Source: Tetranychus cinnabarinus (lineage: Eukaryota > Arthropoda > Arachnida > Trombidiformes > Tetranychidae). From it: a stretch of 64,000 nt of DNA. Numbering within the stretch: position 1 is the first letter of the stretch; each line of letters starts with the position of its first letter. The stretch spans positions 7,626,001 to 7,690,000 of the forward strand of contig WHVY01000003.1 of assembly GCA_022266195.1 (NCBI GenBank), given 5' to 3'. Below the pieces are notes generated by a model. That model made no database searches. It was not told where the DNA came from and saw only the letters and a program-made list of their open reading frames with translations. The translations under genes and the position numbers were made by a program. Positions 24,441 to 40,300 of the stretch are shown here, piece by piece.

Positions 24441-27400
24441 AAGTGGTTTTCGGGTTGATTAGTTAATATCCAAGAATCAATTCTTCCGCTGTCGTAGATT
24501 TGAGTGTTATTTGGAGGTCACAGGTAGACTGGTCTTTCTTCATCACCATCACCATCATCTTCTCTTCATCTTCATCTTCTCTCTCTTCTTGATCAACTTT
24601 GATGCCTACCAGTTTTGCCTTTCCTTACCTTTCCTTACCTTTCTTACCCACCATTCAACTCGCATGTTTAGTTACATAAAAGCCGAAATATCGTAACAAA
24701 AATTTAACTTCAACCATTGCGAGCAACTTTTCCTCTTCAACTGTAAAACTCCTCCTCACGATTTTTTACCCCCATCATCATCATCATCTTTACCTTTTGC
24801 CTTCTCTTCCGATTCCCTTTGCCCTTCTCATCTTCATAAGGTTTTTCATTTTTCTTCATTTTCTTCATTCCTCTTCACCTCAACAGGTTAATATTGAAGC
24901 AGCCTAGAGAAGTAAAACATTGAGAAATGGAAGAAAGATTCTTAATCTTCATCTTTACCAAATTCTTGGTTCCTTTTTTTTACCTTCATCATCTTTTCAC
25001 CATTTAATACGCACGATTATCCTTCATCATTACGATCATCTTTACCTTTAACCATTGTATGGCTAAAACTATGTCTATCAGTGTTGGTATCAATCAAACA
25101 GCATCTTTCACTGATTGTTTTCAACTTAATTATGCTTTAATTTACATCTTTAAATGTAAAATAATTGATTGGTTTTTTGGCCAACTCCAGACAATGATTC
25201 AATGTTAACTGAAAATGCAAGTTAAGATTTGGGTTCACTTGAAATCCAGTGATATTACAAGTGTAAAAATAGTCTAACACTTGCTACAATTAACTTTCAC
25301 CTTTAATTATTCAATATATAACAAGCTCACCAGTTGAACTACAATTGAAAATAGTCTCAAGTATTACTGTTACTGAATCTTATAATCTCACTCAGGCAAA
25401 TCAAATCAATTTAAATCATCTTTTCTTGTTCATGTTAAAGCTGTTGTTGCGCTAGATGGTGATGATGATGGCTCAAAAATGGTATTTAATTGAATGGTAA
25501 CAAGTTAAACACGCAACAATTGAAAGTCAATTGTACACAGTTAATCACATCAATTGTAAAAGCACCATAAAAGAGTTAAAAAAAAGTGATTCCCAGTTAA
25601 TCAGAAGCAACTCCAAGAGCAACATCAATAATCAATAAACAGTTGGTAAGCAGATGATTTACAATAACATTTGATTCCAGGTTAATCAACAATTAACATG
25701 TTAACAGTTGCAGCATTTATTGAGCAAGAAAAAGTGATTGTTATAACAGTTAAATCTATCAAACTCAATCAACTAATTCAATCAATAACTCAAGTTGAAG
25801 TTAATTTCAATACGAAAAAAAGATGATAAAATGAAACGTAAAAAAAGCTCAATGAAAGCTGAAAATTTTTAAATAACTTGATATTGATTGAAAGCCTGAA
25901 AACAAATTGTGCAAAGTTGATGTTGAATGAACAAAATTAATTTATTAATATCCAGTTTAATGTCGTTTTTTCAACCCAAAATGTTAATAATCTACTTTTA
26001 ATGATTACCATTTAAGACAAAATTTAACTTTCAATTTTGCATCTTTTTTTGAATGTTAATTTTCTCGCCTTGATTGCAGAGCTGATACAACAATTTGACT
26101 TTCAATTATTTTCGGCAAACATTTTTTCTTAATAATAATCAAGCCTAACACCTGAACATTAATGGTTAAAAGTGAATCAATTGAAGCTATTAAATGACCA
26201 ATTGAAAAGAGCATTAAACATTGGTTTAGAGGAACAATTGTAAGTAATGAATATTCATAGTTTAGTCTGTTTAAGAGTTGTCCTCAATTCAATTTAAATT
26301 GTTACTCAATTTAAACTCTATTATCTATCTGATCATAGTTTCATTGATGTATATCATAATAATGGTTAGTTGATGGAGATGATCACAAAATAAGGATCAC
26401 GATGATATTAAGCGATATGATTTACTGATATCAATGTGATGGCCTGCCAGTTGGCCTTTGTTTTACCTTTATTTTTGCCTTTTATGTTTGTATTACAAAT
26501 TACAATTTAACTATTAATACTGATTATTGGAAAGATTAACTGAATCATTTGGATGGTAGTTAATGTTGATTGGATTTGCTTTACAGTATTCAGTTAAACA
26601 TGTGTTTTACTTGTTGCCAGCATTTTGTTACAATATAATCTGTTCATCTTGACTTTACTTTACAATTATAATTAGTATTTTTGTATCTTTATTTAACTAA
26701 TCATTATGATTATGATTTAGAAGGTAAATTGTTGAAATAATGATCCAATTGATTTGATTATGAACCAAGTGAATTGATAATTGTTATGATATGTAATGGT
26801 TGGGACAGTCAACAACAAAGCCAAATTGTTTTAGTCTAAAAATACACATCAAACTAAATCCATAATTGTAGATTGAACAAGCTGATCAAATGGTTTAATG
26901 GTTTAAATCGGTTGTTTGTATTGGTAAAATGCTGTAATTTAAAATGGGAATTAAGAGACAATCATTAGAATTGTTTTGATTTAGTTTGCCAACAAATATT
27001 CATTTCGGCCAATCGGTTTTAATTTGTTTGAAAAGCTCAATTGAAAGTGAAGTTGAACTTGTTCACTTGTTGCTGCTATTGAGTTTACGTCTTTGCGATT
27101 ATTACACTTGAATTGATTTGATTTTCATTTTTTGATTAACAATTATGCAAAGTGTCAAAGTTTAATTAAATTGAAATGTGAGAAAGAAAAATGAATGGAA
27201 ATAATGTTTGACAATTGCAGGTTAATCCAGTTACACCAGCAACTTCATTAAATTAATTGTAAAATCTTTCTGAATTGAAGGAAAAATTGAATTAAAAAAA
27301 TGAAAATTTTAAAAACTCAATCAAAACGACGATGGATTAATAAAGACACCAATCTGAGTTATCATTTGGGATACAGAAGATTTGATTCCATTGATTGTAA

Positions 27401-30400
27401 TTTAACTTGATTTATAATGGTTATCAATAATTATACTGGATTCAATCCAATTTTAATTAATTTTTGCCTCCTCGTTGAGATGAAATCGTTTGTCAAATCC
27501 AAAACAAAACAAAAATCAATCCAAATTCCACTCAGAATGGCCATCATTTACAGATAAATTGATTAACAAGAATTAATTGGTAAACATATTGATTCGTGAT
27601 TTCAGTAAATTGGTTGCCCAACGACCATTTCCATTGATTATTGCTGTTGATTCTTGAAATCAAAACCTTTTCAACTTTGATCCTCTAATCGTCCTGATTT
27701 ATGCGTTAACTGTAAGGTTCCCAGATTTCCTGAAACTGTTAAAATTAGGAGAAAAAAAGATGTGATTACTTTATTAGTTCATTGACAGAGCACAATTCAT
27801 CTATTATTATATACTTGAGAGCAGTAATTAATTGCTTAATAACAATATTTATTTACCTTAATTTTCTGGTTCAAATTATGTTGACTAAATAATAAAATAA
27901 CAAACCCAAATCCTTTTTCTATATTTGACTTGCTATTTCTGATCAACAAGTGTACTTAAAATTTTCAGCTTTTTTTGTCATTCCCTTACCTCTTTCTGAG
28001 TCAACCTTTTTCATTTTAGAGTAATTATTTCAATTAAACAATCATTTTAATCAATTATGTATTAATCAATTTGACTAAAATACAGTAACTTACCTTTAAA
28101 TGATGATTAAACGATTAGATGTGGACTGTGATAGTTACCATTGAGATTTATACTTTGTAATGGTAGAGTTGGAGAGTTAGGTTGATCAAGATGACGATTG
28201 ATTAGCTGCTAGTGGTTATCACAATGTTGCCAAAAAGGATTGGTCAACGTTTAAAATAAGTTAATCAACAAATATTGACCTCAATTTCAATTCAATTCAT
28301 TGGCCATTTTGTTGAAATGACTGAAATAAAATGATCAATTGTAAAGATTGCAAACCAAAAGATATGTAAATCATATGATTTAAAGCGGGATTCATCTTCG
28401 GTTATAACCTAACGCGCTGAATTTAAAAATAATTTTAATATTTATTTGATTTATCATTTTAATTTCGGTCAAATTGCAAGGTTTCACTATAAATGTATAC
28501 ATTTATTGTATTGATTCAATTAAATCAAACCCAAAATTGGCATTATTAATATTTGCTTCACAACATTATTTCAATTCACTCGTTATTTGTATTACTCTTT
28601 GAGCTGCCAATTTGTTTGATAGTGAATATTATACTGATTGAATTTTAATTAGTAACAAGGTAAGTATCAGGTTTTTGTGTTAACAATTGAATCTCAATAA
28701 TGTTACATTAACAATCAATAAATAATGGCACTCAATAATGAAAAAAAATTAGCATGAGTTAGAAAAGGTTCATTTCAATTGTACGCCTAATGTGTATTTA
28801 ACTCAAGGAGACGCTACAATAATTAACAGATCACGTAAATATATAATTTCTTGGATTTCATATTTCTATTGATTTTATCCAATTCCAATTGACTGATTAA
28901 TGAATAGTGAAATTGTTATCATTGATTGCTGTTGAACGGCCAATAGTAATGTTAACTGGTAAGGTTTTAACAAGCTATCATTTTTTGGAGGACTCAATGT
29001 GTACAATCAAGAATCGTGATTAATGATTAAAGCCAATAACAAACTGTTGAAACCTTTGAAAGGTCAACATTAATTAGCCCACAATTTATCCGTAAAACCA
29101 CAATAATAGTGCCAAAGTACAATTTGTTATTAACCAACTAATCCAACGACACAACAGGCAAAACAAAATCTGTTGATGGACATATGATTTGAAAAGAGTC
29201 AAGTTGCAGCATATACACGGGAAAATAAGGTTGTAGAGATGTTTATGGAAATAATTTCAGCTATTTATTGTTGTTATTGTATTGTAATATTGATAGTTTC
29301 AAAGTTAATCATCAAAAGGTTGATAAGTTGCTAAAAAATTGTTAAAGTACATAAGAATCATGGTGAAGAGTTTAACGGTTGAAATAGTTTTTAATCACTT
29401 GAGTTGAAGAGAGTTGAAGGTTGGGAAAAATTGCTGAAAAGTTGGACTATTGAGATTATGTTTTGTTGAAATACACAAGTAAATTTTTTACCTTTCTATT
29501 AACCATCAAAACAAACCCATTGTATTAAATTGTAACTCAGTAAGCTGGTTAACTTCGGGTTAATTTATAAAAATTGTTGGCCTGATTGGTTGAAGAGGAG
29601 ACTTGAAAAGGGTAACAAATAAGGTCAGGTGAACGTCAGTACCAAAGTATATATTCACAGAATCACAATATTACCATAAATAACAGCAAGTTGAGGATAC
29701 AAGAGATGAGAAAGGTTGGCTGCAAAACACTTAGCAACTTGATAATCACTTCAATTGAATTAATTAATTATCCATTTGAGTTTGATTTAGCTGTTTATTT
29801 AATCAACATGTTTTAAGGGTAAAATAATTATTAAAATATATGCTATTAATGGTTAAAGATTAGGCTTAATTGTAATTAATAAAACATGTAAAGTCAACAC
29901 ACAAAAAAAAACAATAAGCAAAAATAGATGTTACATAAAAGGCCGTAGTCAAGGAGCAAAGGTGAAAATGTAAAAGAGGGAAAATTGAAATTAAATTAAA
30001 CCCGTTAAAATTAATGTTATTTATGATTTTGGAAGCTTAAATTGTGATAAAATTAAAAAAAATAAACGTTTAAATGTTGTAAATAACCTAATAATAATGT
30101 TTAACCATTGAAATAAACATTTAAAATATAGCCACAAATAGTACATGAAATTAACCCAATTTACCGGTTCAAAGCCCAACTTTATCAACTCCTAGGTGAT
30201 TAGTAGCGATTAAAATGCTGTTAACTGTCATCAAATTGACCAAATAAACAATGATTATGATTAGCAAGAAATGAGGTGCAACAATTTACCGTACAATTTG
30301 CCAGCAATCATTATACAGTACATTGGTTGACCCTTTGAAAGTAGTTAACATTGTTTGTCTCAATCAAAGACAACAATCCCAATAATTACAATTGAAATGA

Positions 30401-31314
30401 TCATGTGAATTATAACTTAATAATGTAACTCAATAGTAATGTAAAAATAAGATAATCACGAAAGTGTTCAATCAATAGATTAGCCCAAAATTGAAGTCAA
30501 TCACTGTTTTGACCATTTGTATCTCATTTAATGTCAACATGATTACAGGACAGGTTGACATGATTAAGATAATGTTCATCATGATAATCATGTTTCATCA
30601 TTAATCATCAACTTATCATTTTTATCATAATATCTTCCGGGAAGCCAATAATCGGTTAATATTAATCCATTTCCTATTCATGGCAATTCAATGTTTCACC
30701 TGAATCTGCATGTTAATATGCATAAAGATACAAATGGTCAGAGAAAAGGTAAAGACAAAAAATGAACCCAAAAAAAACAAGAAATGTAAAGGTGAAAAAT
30801 GAAAGGTCTTTTCATCATTTTTGCAGCAATAAAAGGATCAAGAAAAATTAACATCAATCAAAAGGTAAAATGTTGACTTTTAAAGTACAAATTGAACAGC
30901 TTTAAATGTTAAATAATAAAGCTCAAGACTTGTCTCTGATCAAGATCAAGATACCAGGTAAATCTGTTCAATTTCAGGGTTTTATCCTTTTCAAGGCAAT
31001 TCATTTGCTTCCTTATCTGGTCCACTTGACTGAGATGACAACCTTTTTTTGGACGTAAATGGTCCAAAGATGAAAGGTTTTGCTCTTGAAACATTTTCTC
31101 TTCTTCAATTATTCATTGAATGCTAATCATGAATTTTCTGGTTCCTTCTAAATATTGAGATTTATTATTCAAAAGCAGACTGACAATTGAATGTGAATTG
31201 AATGGTAAAGACAATGCAAAAAATATCTTGAAAAGGCAACTAAGTGAGTGTCATCAAAATAGGGTTACCCTGTTTTTTCACCAAATTTAAGGGTTCCTCT
31301 TGATTCTATCGGCT

Positions 31315-31341
31315 TTCTCACGTTGATCCAGAACGTGAGAA
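31315..31341. repeat. Short perfect hairpin, 10-bp stem and 7-nt loop
   Basis: TTCTCACGTT (31315-31324) is the exact reverse complement of AACGTGAGAA (31332-31341), separated by GATCCAG. It stands in an otherwise unstructured gene-free region. No gene or terminator context is visible. Confidence 0.5.
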
Positions 31342-34300
31342 TAGACCTTAACCCTAACCTTGACCTTTTCATTATCGCCCCTTAATTACAATTCAAATTG
31401 AACACCAATTTTTACATGTTAAACAATCAAACCTTTTTTGGTCAACATCTTTTTTTGCCTCTTCACCTTGTTTCCCTCTTACAGAGACATACGCTTGACA
31501 GCAATTCAACAATTGTTCATCTATTTATATCCAATTTAATACAATTAAAACCTGTTAATAGCACCCATCAAACGATGGACAATTCATGATATCCACCCTT
31601 CAATCAATACTGACCATTTTTAGGTTTTTTTTTCTGGTTTCTTGACTTCACTTGATCAATGTTTTCCTCAATTTGTTTTATCAACATTTGCAATGAAACT
31701 AATTGTAAAGTAAAACGTTTGGGTTTTCAATTAAATTGCTTCAAATTGCTTCTCTTCATTAATTTGACAAATTAATCAAATCTCCTTTTAAAAGCAAAAA
31801 CCTTGTCAACTTGATTCACAATTAACATAACCACCAAACATGATTACCATTATTGGGTTAAAGGTAAACACGGAAGGGAAGAACCAGAAAAAATGGAAAC
31901 ATTTTCTTTGACTTTATTTGGATCCTAAACTGTTGTCCCAATTGACCAATTAATTTGTTAATCAACTGAACTAGATTATGATTATTCAGTAAAGTTCCTT
32001 AAAATCAACCTTAATATGATGTGAAACCCAAATGAATCACTCAATATTCAAATAGATTTTTCCATTTCTTTCGCATTTTCTGTTCTTCTGTTGCTCAAAT
32101 TGATCAAATTGAAACTTTTAATTATCCATTGAAACATAAAATCATTTATCGATTACTAATTGTGAATATGAATGTTGGTTAAATGATATTCTGATGGCTT
32201 AATCAACTCTTGCCATCATTAACCAGTGCATTTGGCTTCAACTTTTTCAGTTTCAAATCTATCAATTCATCTTTTTATAAATCTCAATCTCAGTCTCAAA
32301 TCTCAATTAAGCTTTGAAATGATTTAAATAAAGATTTGCCTTTAATTGTTGCGATTTTCATCATTTGCAAACTTGGTCAACCTGTTGATTGAAATAACCA
32401 AATGAACCCGTAAAAACGTTGAAAGCTGCTTTAAATCATCAAACATTTGATTAAAGATGAAAGTGATTAAAATGATGATCACTTTGAAGATTCAATGAAA
32501 AATCTTTGCTTAAAAAATTATATCAAAAACAATTGAATTTTGATTGTAAATTATGTTCATTGTAAATCTACCTTTTCAATGTGAACCCGAATGATGAACT
32601 TAACCAACCTTTGTGAACCAATTTACATGTAAATGAAAATTATGAATTAACTAAACACTAAATAATCACAGCTTGATTGGATTATTGTTTACCAACAGTT
32701 AAAATCTGTATTATTGGGTTACTGTTACATCAAAATCTCACCTTGTTTTACATCATTCAATTATTTGTTTCACAAACACTTTTCATCTTTAACTACTTTA
32801 ATCTCACAGTTTTGACCACAATTAATTCAACAATTTACTTAATCCAGTTGTAATCAGAAGATTTAGTGAAAACAAATTGAAACCATTTGGTTGAAAAATT
32901 GACAACAAATAAACCTAAAGGTGTAAAAACAATGAAATGAGCAAAACTTGAATTTGCTCAACTCAATTAGTAAATGGTTAAATTGCATTTTAATCACTAT
33001 TCAACTGATTTATTTTTAGTTTATTTGTTTTATTAATAAAACCAACGCCTTGATTAGCTATAAAAATTTACAAATAACTGCCAATTGCCGTTTGATTATC
33101 AATTTTAGCTAATTTTTCATTTCGCATTTACCTTTAAATATAAAAATATTAGAGCTAAAATGGTTTGATTAAATCGTGATTTTAGATGTGAACACTTTCC
33201 TAAACTTGTTAAACACAAACAGATTTAAATGAAAACCAAATCAAATTGCTGTTAATTGATATAAAAACACAAAATAAGAGCAAAAATTGAAAGTAAAACC
33301 TAAAATAAGGTTTGAAGCCAGCAAAAAAAGGTCTCATCTTGAAACATGAACAATTAACAATATTCATGGAAAGGTAATCAATCAAGAAATGTTAAATTAT
33401 TTTAATATTCATTTAGCAATTATTAGAGTAAAAATGGAGTAAAAATTCAATTCAATTTACATCATGATCATCATTATCAATGAATATCCATCAATCTCTT
33501 GATAAAGTGAAGATCGAAAGGTTTTACAGTAAATTCAAATTGAACAATTTATCAATAACATCATCAACCTCACCTTAATCATCCTTCACTTTTCCCTGTT
33601 TTCACTTTTATCAAGCAAATTTGGGTGTTTAATCATTTAATATTATGCTCTAATCTAAATAAACAAAAGGTTGACTAAATTGTCGAAACAATTAACCTTG
33701 ATCAAACCCTGGATGATGTCAAAAACAGTATAAGCTTGATGTTCATTTCATTTTCAGGTTCAACATATTTCTTTCAAATCAATCAGCAATTGCTGTGATT
33801 TGATAATTGTTTAAAGGTTGGACTATTTGTATTCTTGGGTAAATTAAGTCACAAATTGTCGGTTCATTGAAATATTTAAAGGTTAAGATCAAGATCTGAA
33901 GTTGGTTTTGGTTTTCAATTTTTTTCAAGTTGTTTTTGTAAATTAGAGAAATTAGGTTTACCCAGAAAATTTGGGTTCATTTTTTGTTCATTATGCTGAT
34001 GATATTGATGGTCAAGTTACTGGTTGAATGCAGGTTAATGTTAGGGGTCAGCTAATATTCACTGAGGTAAATCAAATTTTTGCGTAAACTTGTCAACAAT
34101 CTTGTTCCTTTAATTTGACTCTTCATTCGTCTTCTCAATTTGTCTTGATTACTATTATTAAAGCATAAAGCATGCAAAATGATTGGCTTAAGATGAAGCT
34201 GGTGATGATAGTACATGATGTTCAGGATAAACTTGTTTACCAGCAAAAAACTGTTAGGTGCAAGGTAAAGGTAGGAAAAAAGGTCCATTTTCAACTCCCA

Positions 34301-37300
34301 CAATGTTATTTGATTAGTTTTGCTGTAACATTTGAATTGAATTTTTTCTGGTTTCATTAATTTAACTTGAAGCGAGAAAAAAATGGTTCAATTTTTGGTA
34401 TTGCCTTAAAATTTAATTTACTATTCAATTTAAATTGTTGTCACTGGTTTCACCTCAACCTAATCATCATTAATTTTACTTAATCTTAATCTTTTGCCAA
34501 GTTAATCAACTTCAACTTTCCCATTTAATCTGTTGAACAATTAATAAATTTTCAAAATATTATCCAACAATAGCAATGTTGGGAATGTTGAACCAGGTTT
34601 TAGGTTGAAACCAATGGTCAATATTTCTGGTTTATTGAATGTCTTTTTTCATTTGTTTAACACTTTAAAGTGATTATTATTTTTCTGATTGTTGTTGAGT
34701 TTGATTGTAATTTTGAAAATAAAGGCTTTGGGTAAAACAATAAATGGTCAACATTTGATTTACCGCAATTTATTGGAATCTATTTTGAATGATTTACCTT
34801 TTACCAAATGTTGATCATCTTTGGTTCAACTTGCCAATCTAATGTTATTATATTTGTATTATTTATCATCCTTTACGCTGTTGACCTTAAAATTGACCTC
34901 AAAGTTTGAGCATTAAACAGTTAATCTGAATAGTTTACAATTATTACCTTGATTCTCATCAGTTTGATTTTTACATTCAAACGTAAATACAGCAACATTA
35001 GAGGGTCAAAATTTATAAATTGTATTATTGAACAGTTTATTGAACTTTCCGTTTTACACATTTTGTTTTTACATGTAAATAGTGTATAAAAAACAGTCAA
35101 TCTTAATATAATCACATTTTGTAATCAATGTCGGTTAGTTACGGCTAGTTTGGTCAGTTTGATTGGTAATAACCGATGATAATTGATCTGTGTGAAAAAG
35201 TATCAGGTAAACATCAAGATTAAGGTTGAAATTTTTGAAGCCATTTTTGCTGTTCAATTTTCATGGATTCAAGATTGACAATTTGGATTGTCTAATCAGT
35301 TTGGATGGATAAAGTGACTAATTTTGTCTTTGCCATGATTAATTGCCGACCAACATGTTTACCTTTCAGGCAAATGATAAAGGACATGAACACAGCTTTA
35401 GATTATTTTGTTTCCTTCCAATTCTTGGTAGTTACAGTGGTTAACTTGATTTCTGATGTTGGTATATTTGTTGATGGAATAATCACTTTTTGATTGTTAT
35501 CATTAATGATATTCAAAGTCTAATTAGGTTTAAATATGCGCCTAAGTGTGTTTTTTAATTTGGTTACCATTGTTACCTTTAACCGCGTAAAATTGTAAGT
35601 TGCGCCCTTTCCTTTCTTTTGCTGGTAGACATGGCAGTTGCCATTTCAACAGCAACATGTTTTTTATGCTAATTTTGCTAGTTTAATCAAGTGTAACCAA
35701 ATTTTTACTTCAATTTTCAACAATTAATTATCGCTGTGATGTGTTGAGTGGACTATAGCTGTCTATCAATGAATGGGATTATGTTTTACCCCGCAACTTT
35801 GAAAGGTAAGATTTACTGAACAAACACAGTTCGTTATTCAACAAGTTGAGAGATGTTTGATAAAATCAATTTTTCAGAGATTAATCCACTACTGCATGAG
35901 TTTAAATTTTCTTTCTCCCCTCTTCAATAGCCGCTGTTTTCAACAGGCTTTAATTTTATTGTGGAAGTAGTGTAGCTTGGTAATTATCAATTGCTCGAAG
36001 CATCATCGATGAGATATTTCTTTGATCCTCAATCGGAGCGTCCATTTACAAACATGGGTAAAGATAATTGATAATTTTGGAGAGGAAGGAAAAAATAGCT
36101 TTCTACCTTTCCTTCTGTAATCTTCGTTTGGATATATTTTTAAACCTTCAACTTTTTTGATAGATAAATGCAGTTAATTGCAATTTTAATCGGGTAATAG
36201 GTTAGTTGGTTGATGCTATTTTGTTTATGTTGGTTGAACATCATCATCTTCATGTTAAATTGTATTGAAATTAGTTGAAGTAAAGAAAGTTTGCCTTTAA
36301 TATCAACAATAATAGCAGGCTTGGTTTGATTAAACTCAGCTCCTCCATCATCATCAGGTTTCCACTGGTGAACACGTTTTTACTTTTCACATCAACTAAC
36401 GTTTTTTTTCTTCATTTCAGCTTTTCTCAATGGATCTCAGGTGTGGCCTGACTGACCTTATAAGGGTTTCCTCTCTAACCTTATCTGGCAGATGATTAGA
36501 TGGCGAGAAGAGGTTGAAACGTCTTTGATATGTGATCTATTGAAAGGCAAGTATTTCTTGTCCTTCAACTCAACATCTTATTTTCATTGATTATTTCAAT
36601 GTCAACAATTCTTGATGCAGCCAAAAATCAAAAATCTATGGATAAATCATCAATTGACCAATTTTCAGAATCATAAGTTCATTGCGTGAAGACTGATGAG
36701 TATTTTAAACAGAACCACCAAGAGAAAAGAAATTTCTTTGGAACCATTAATGATTTTTGATTTTATCTGCCAACAATTTATCCATTTAATTATATTTTAA
36801 TTGACTTACTAATCGCAATAAATGCATTTATCATTGTTCATCAACTTTCTTTTCAGATAGCTGCGGATTTGCCTGATCAATGTCTTTAGTCCAAAAAAAC
36901 TGGTCTCTCAAAAGGTTCAATAGACTAATGATTGAATTATTAATTGTGCCCAATCAACAATTAATCCATCACGATTTGATGGTAAAGTTTTTAGTCAAAT
37001 GAATGCAATATTGAATCTAATGAATCAAGTAATTTCAAAGTTCCGGTAATTTACCTGTCCATGACTTGGAACCACTAATGGTTAAAGCAGCAAAGTCGTC
37101 AAATTTTCATAGCGATTAACCATCAAAGTCAATGAATCCAGAGCAAAGGATATTGAAATTAAATTGCAACACCTATTGATTATTGTTCAACTAATCAATT
37201 TACTTACAATTTGTATGGAGCCATTTTATAATTTGCTTTTCCGTTAATTATTTAAAAATGTTAACATGAATTGAAATCGTTTTTAATGGTTAAACATTCA

Positions 37301-40300
37301 TCACTATTAAGCAAATCTAAGCACCAAACTTGCAAAAAATCGTGAATAGTATTCACAATTAACTGACGATTTAATTTGCCTATCATTAATTGATAATGGA
37401 AACAAAAATCATGATTAAGCTAATGATTATTATTATCATTATGAATTGATGAGAATTGCTGAATAACATCAATGAGTTTTCAAGAAGAGATATCAAAGCT
37501 GATAATTTGTTCACATATTTGGTGTTAGGCATTATATGGATAACAATTAGCTAATCAGATTAACCATTAACGTGATTGGAATTCTTAATGAATTGCAATC
37601 TAAGTAGATGGCGTTACTTTTATATTAACCAACTCCTAATTATACCGTTAGATGATGTTAGTGCGCTTTAGGTTAAAAATATTCAAGTTTGATTTAACTC
37701 GATTTAACATTGTAACCATTTTATGCAAATAAATTTTACTTAATTAAATTATTAATCTATTGGTTAATCCTGTTTAAGATGTGACTGAAATATTAATTAG
37801 TTTAATGATGTCATGATAATCGTTGAAGTTTATGTGAAGAGTAAAAAATTGAACATTTCTCTGTTCATGTTGAGATGTTGACCAACTTGTGATTATTTTC
37901 ATTTGCTTTTGTTTTTGTATTTTATACTCTTTTGTTTCCATTGTTTACCATCTTTTAATCAATTTTAACTTCTTTTCTTAACAATTTGATCAATCTTAAT
38001 CATCACATGCCATCTACATCGCTGTGCTTCATCATCACCATAACCATCATTATTCAAATTAGAGTTAAATGATTGTTTCTATTAATAGTGGATAATATTA
38101 CACTTTGTGTTTCTTTTTCTCTCCTATCATCACACCTTTTAATTTATTACAATTTACTTTTCATGTATTTTCAATTTATTGCACTATAATTGTTGTAAAC
38201 ACTCTACGGTTATTAGTTGTGTTGATCACTTGATTAAGCCCAAATTTTAGAGAAATTTGGTTAACAGGTTTCTTCTTTCTTTTCAAATTTCAAATTTGAA
38301 TGCTAAACTCATCCAAAAGTATCACATCAAACACCATTTCGGTTACCAGATGATGGATATAGTTTTGATGGATTAAAATTAAAATTAAAGTAATTGATTC
38401 ATTTGAACATTCAAGTTTAATGCAATAAAAGGTAAGAAGTAAATTTAATCAAGATTGAAATATTGAAACATTGAAACAGTTTGTTAATTATTTGATTGTA
38501 ATGTTATAAATTATTTATATCCAAACAGGCCTTATAAAATGGACGTCCAAGTGAGATGGTTGTTTGAATCAAAGCTATTTTTACAATTTGGCCTCCAATG
38601 CATTGCGAGGTACGATTTATCCTCCCAAAAGTGTTGAAAAAGGTTCAAATTCAGGAATGGACTTAACTTTCAGCGGATTCATGGGATAACTCGCCAATTC
38701 TTCATTCATTGAAGAGGCAAATTTCCATACATCAACTACAATAACCAATTGCAGTAAATTCACATTGTAAATTCAATCGAGTTCATAGCAGATATATCTC
38801 ATTGTTTCCTTGATTCTTGTAAGATGGAGCAACCAGACTGGATGTAACATCAGCAGCCTTCCTGGAGCATCATGAACATTTCAAATGACATCTATCAGAT
38901 GCAACTCTAACTGGTAACATTGATCTTTGATGTGCTGCAAATGAAATCATAATCTTTTGAGGCTGAAATTTAGCTGATTAAGATGGAAACAGTTGCCTAC
39001 AAGAAGTGAATACATTTTCACAAATTATTCAATTGTTTGCATTTAATAATTGTTAATGGCGAAAGTAAATGGTTTAGAAATAAATTTAACGAAAACTTAA
39101 CACATTAAATCATCTTTTATGGGATTGTTCAGTGCAAATGGTAAGCTTGTGAGTAAAATTTGCTTCAGTTATGCAAGTATTTTTCAGCCTAAAATGGTCG
39201 AATTAAGTAATTAAAATGGATTTTGAATCGATTTTAGAATTGTTAATAATGGAAATCAAATTAAATCTCATTTAATAATCAATTGATTGGCGAAAAGGTT
39301 GGATAGAAAATAGAATAGTTAATGTTTTCCTGATGCAATCAAGAATTGAATCATGATCGAATAATTCGTTACAAACAATTTACTTAATAGCACTATTTTT
39401 AACACGTAAAATCTAAAACTTACACCTAATAATGTAAATTATATTAGATGGTGAGAGATAAAGAAATAATTGAACTATTTGGAAATTAATTTCTGGATCA
39501 TTTGAGGTGCTTCTCAAGGCATATTTTGAATTATTAAAAGCATTAATATTGTTACTATTTAACTTTAAGACAATTTAATATGTTATTGTTTTACCTCTTC
39601 TTTTAATCACAAATCTTTTCTTGATTAACCATCAGAAAGGGGCAATTTTATTTTTCATGAACATTTCAAACTCACGTTCAGGTCCAGCATTTGGTTTCAT
39701 CTTCAATTTTATATTAATATTAATGGTTGGGATAACAATCAAAAAATTAGGCTAAACATTTGCACGATTTTACTTGATATGGGGAAAAAACCTGGAAATA
39801 AGTGTTATTATGATTATTGTTATCGTTAATAATTATAGTTATTGGAGGATTTCAAGAAAAAAAGTGGAAGAAAGGATGAAAAAAGGATGAATAAGGTTAA
39901 GTTGACGAAGATTATGATGATAGATAAATTATGTTGATAATGAGGACGATGTTAAATCATGGTTAAATCATATTGGGATTGTTGGTTAGATGTTATTTGT
40001 TGTTAGTGATCATCCACCTTCGGAAGATAGCGATTTCTTGTTTGGCCAATCTTTTTACAAACAACAAAATCACTAGTCTTCCATTAGGAGAATGACTGAA
40101 TTTGGTCAACTACAAGGTTAACAGAGCTTTGTGTAACCTTTATAACTGACCAGAAAAGTTAAGGGGTTATCCACAGATAAAATATCATCCATAAGGAACA
40201 GGGTCAGAACTATGTGAAAGGTTGAAAACGAGATTGAATCATCTTAACAGTGTAAACGGTAACAGTTGAAGAGATGGAGCACAAGTAATACCAATCAAGT

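Noticed and set aside
31347..31370. Telomere-like AACCCTAACC motif
   Set aside because: Only one or two imperfect units; not an array.
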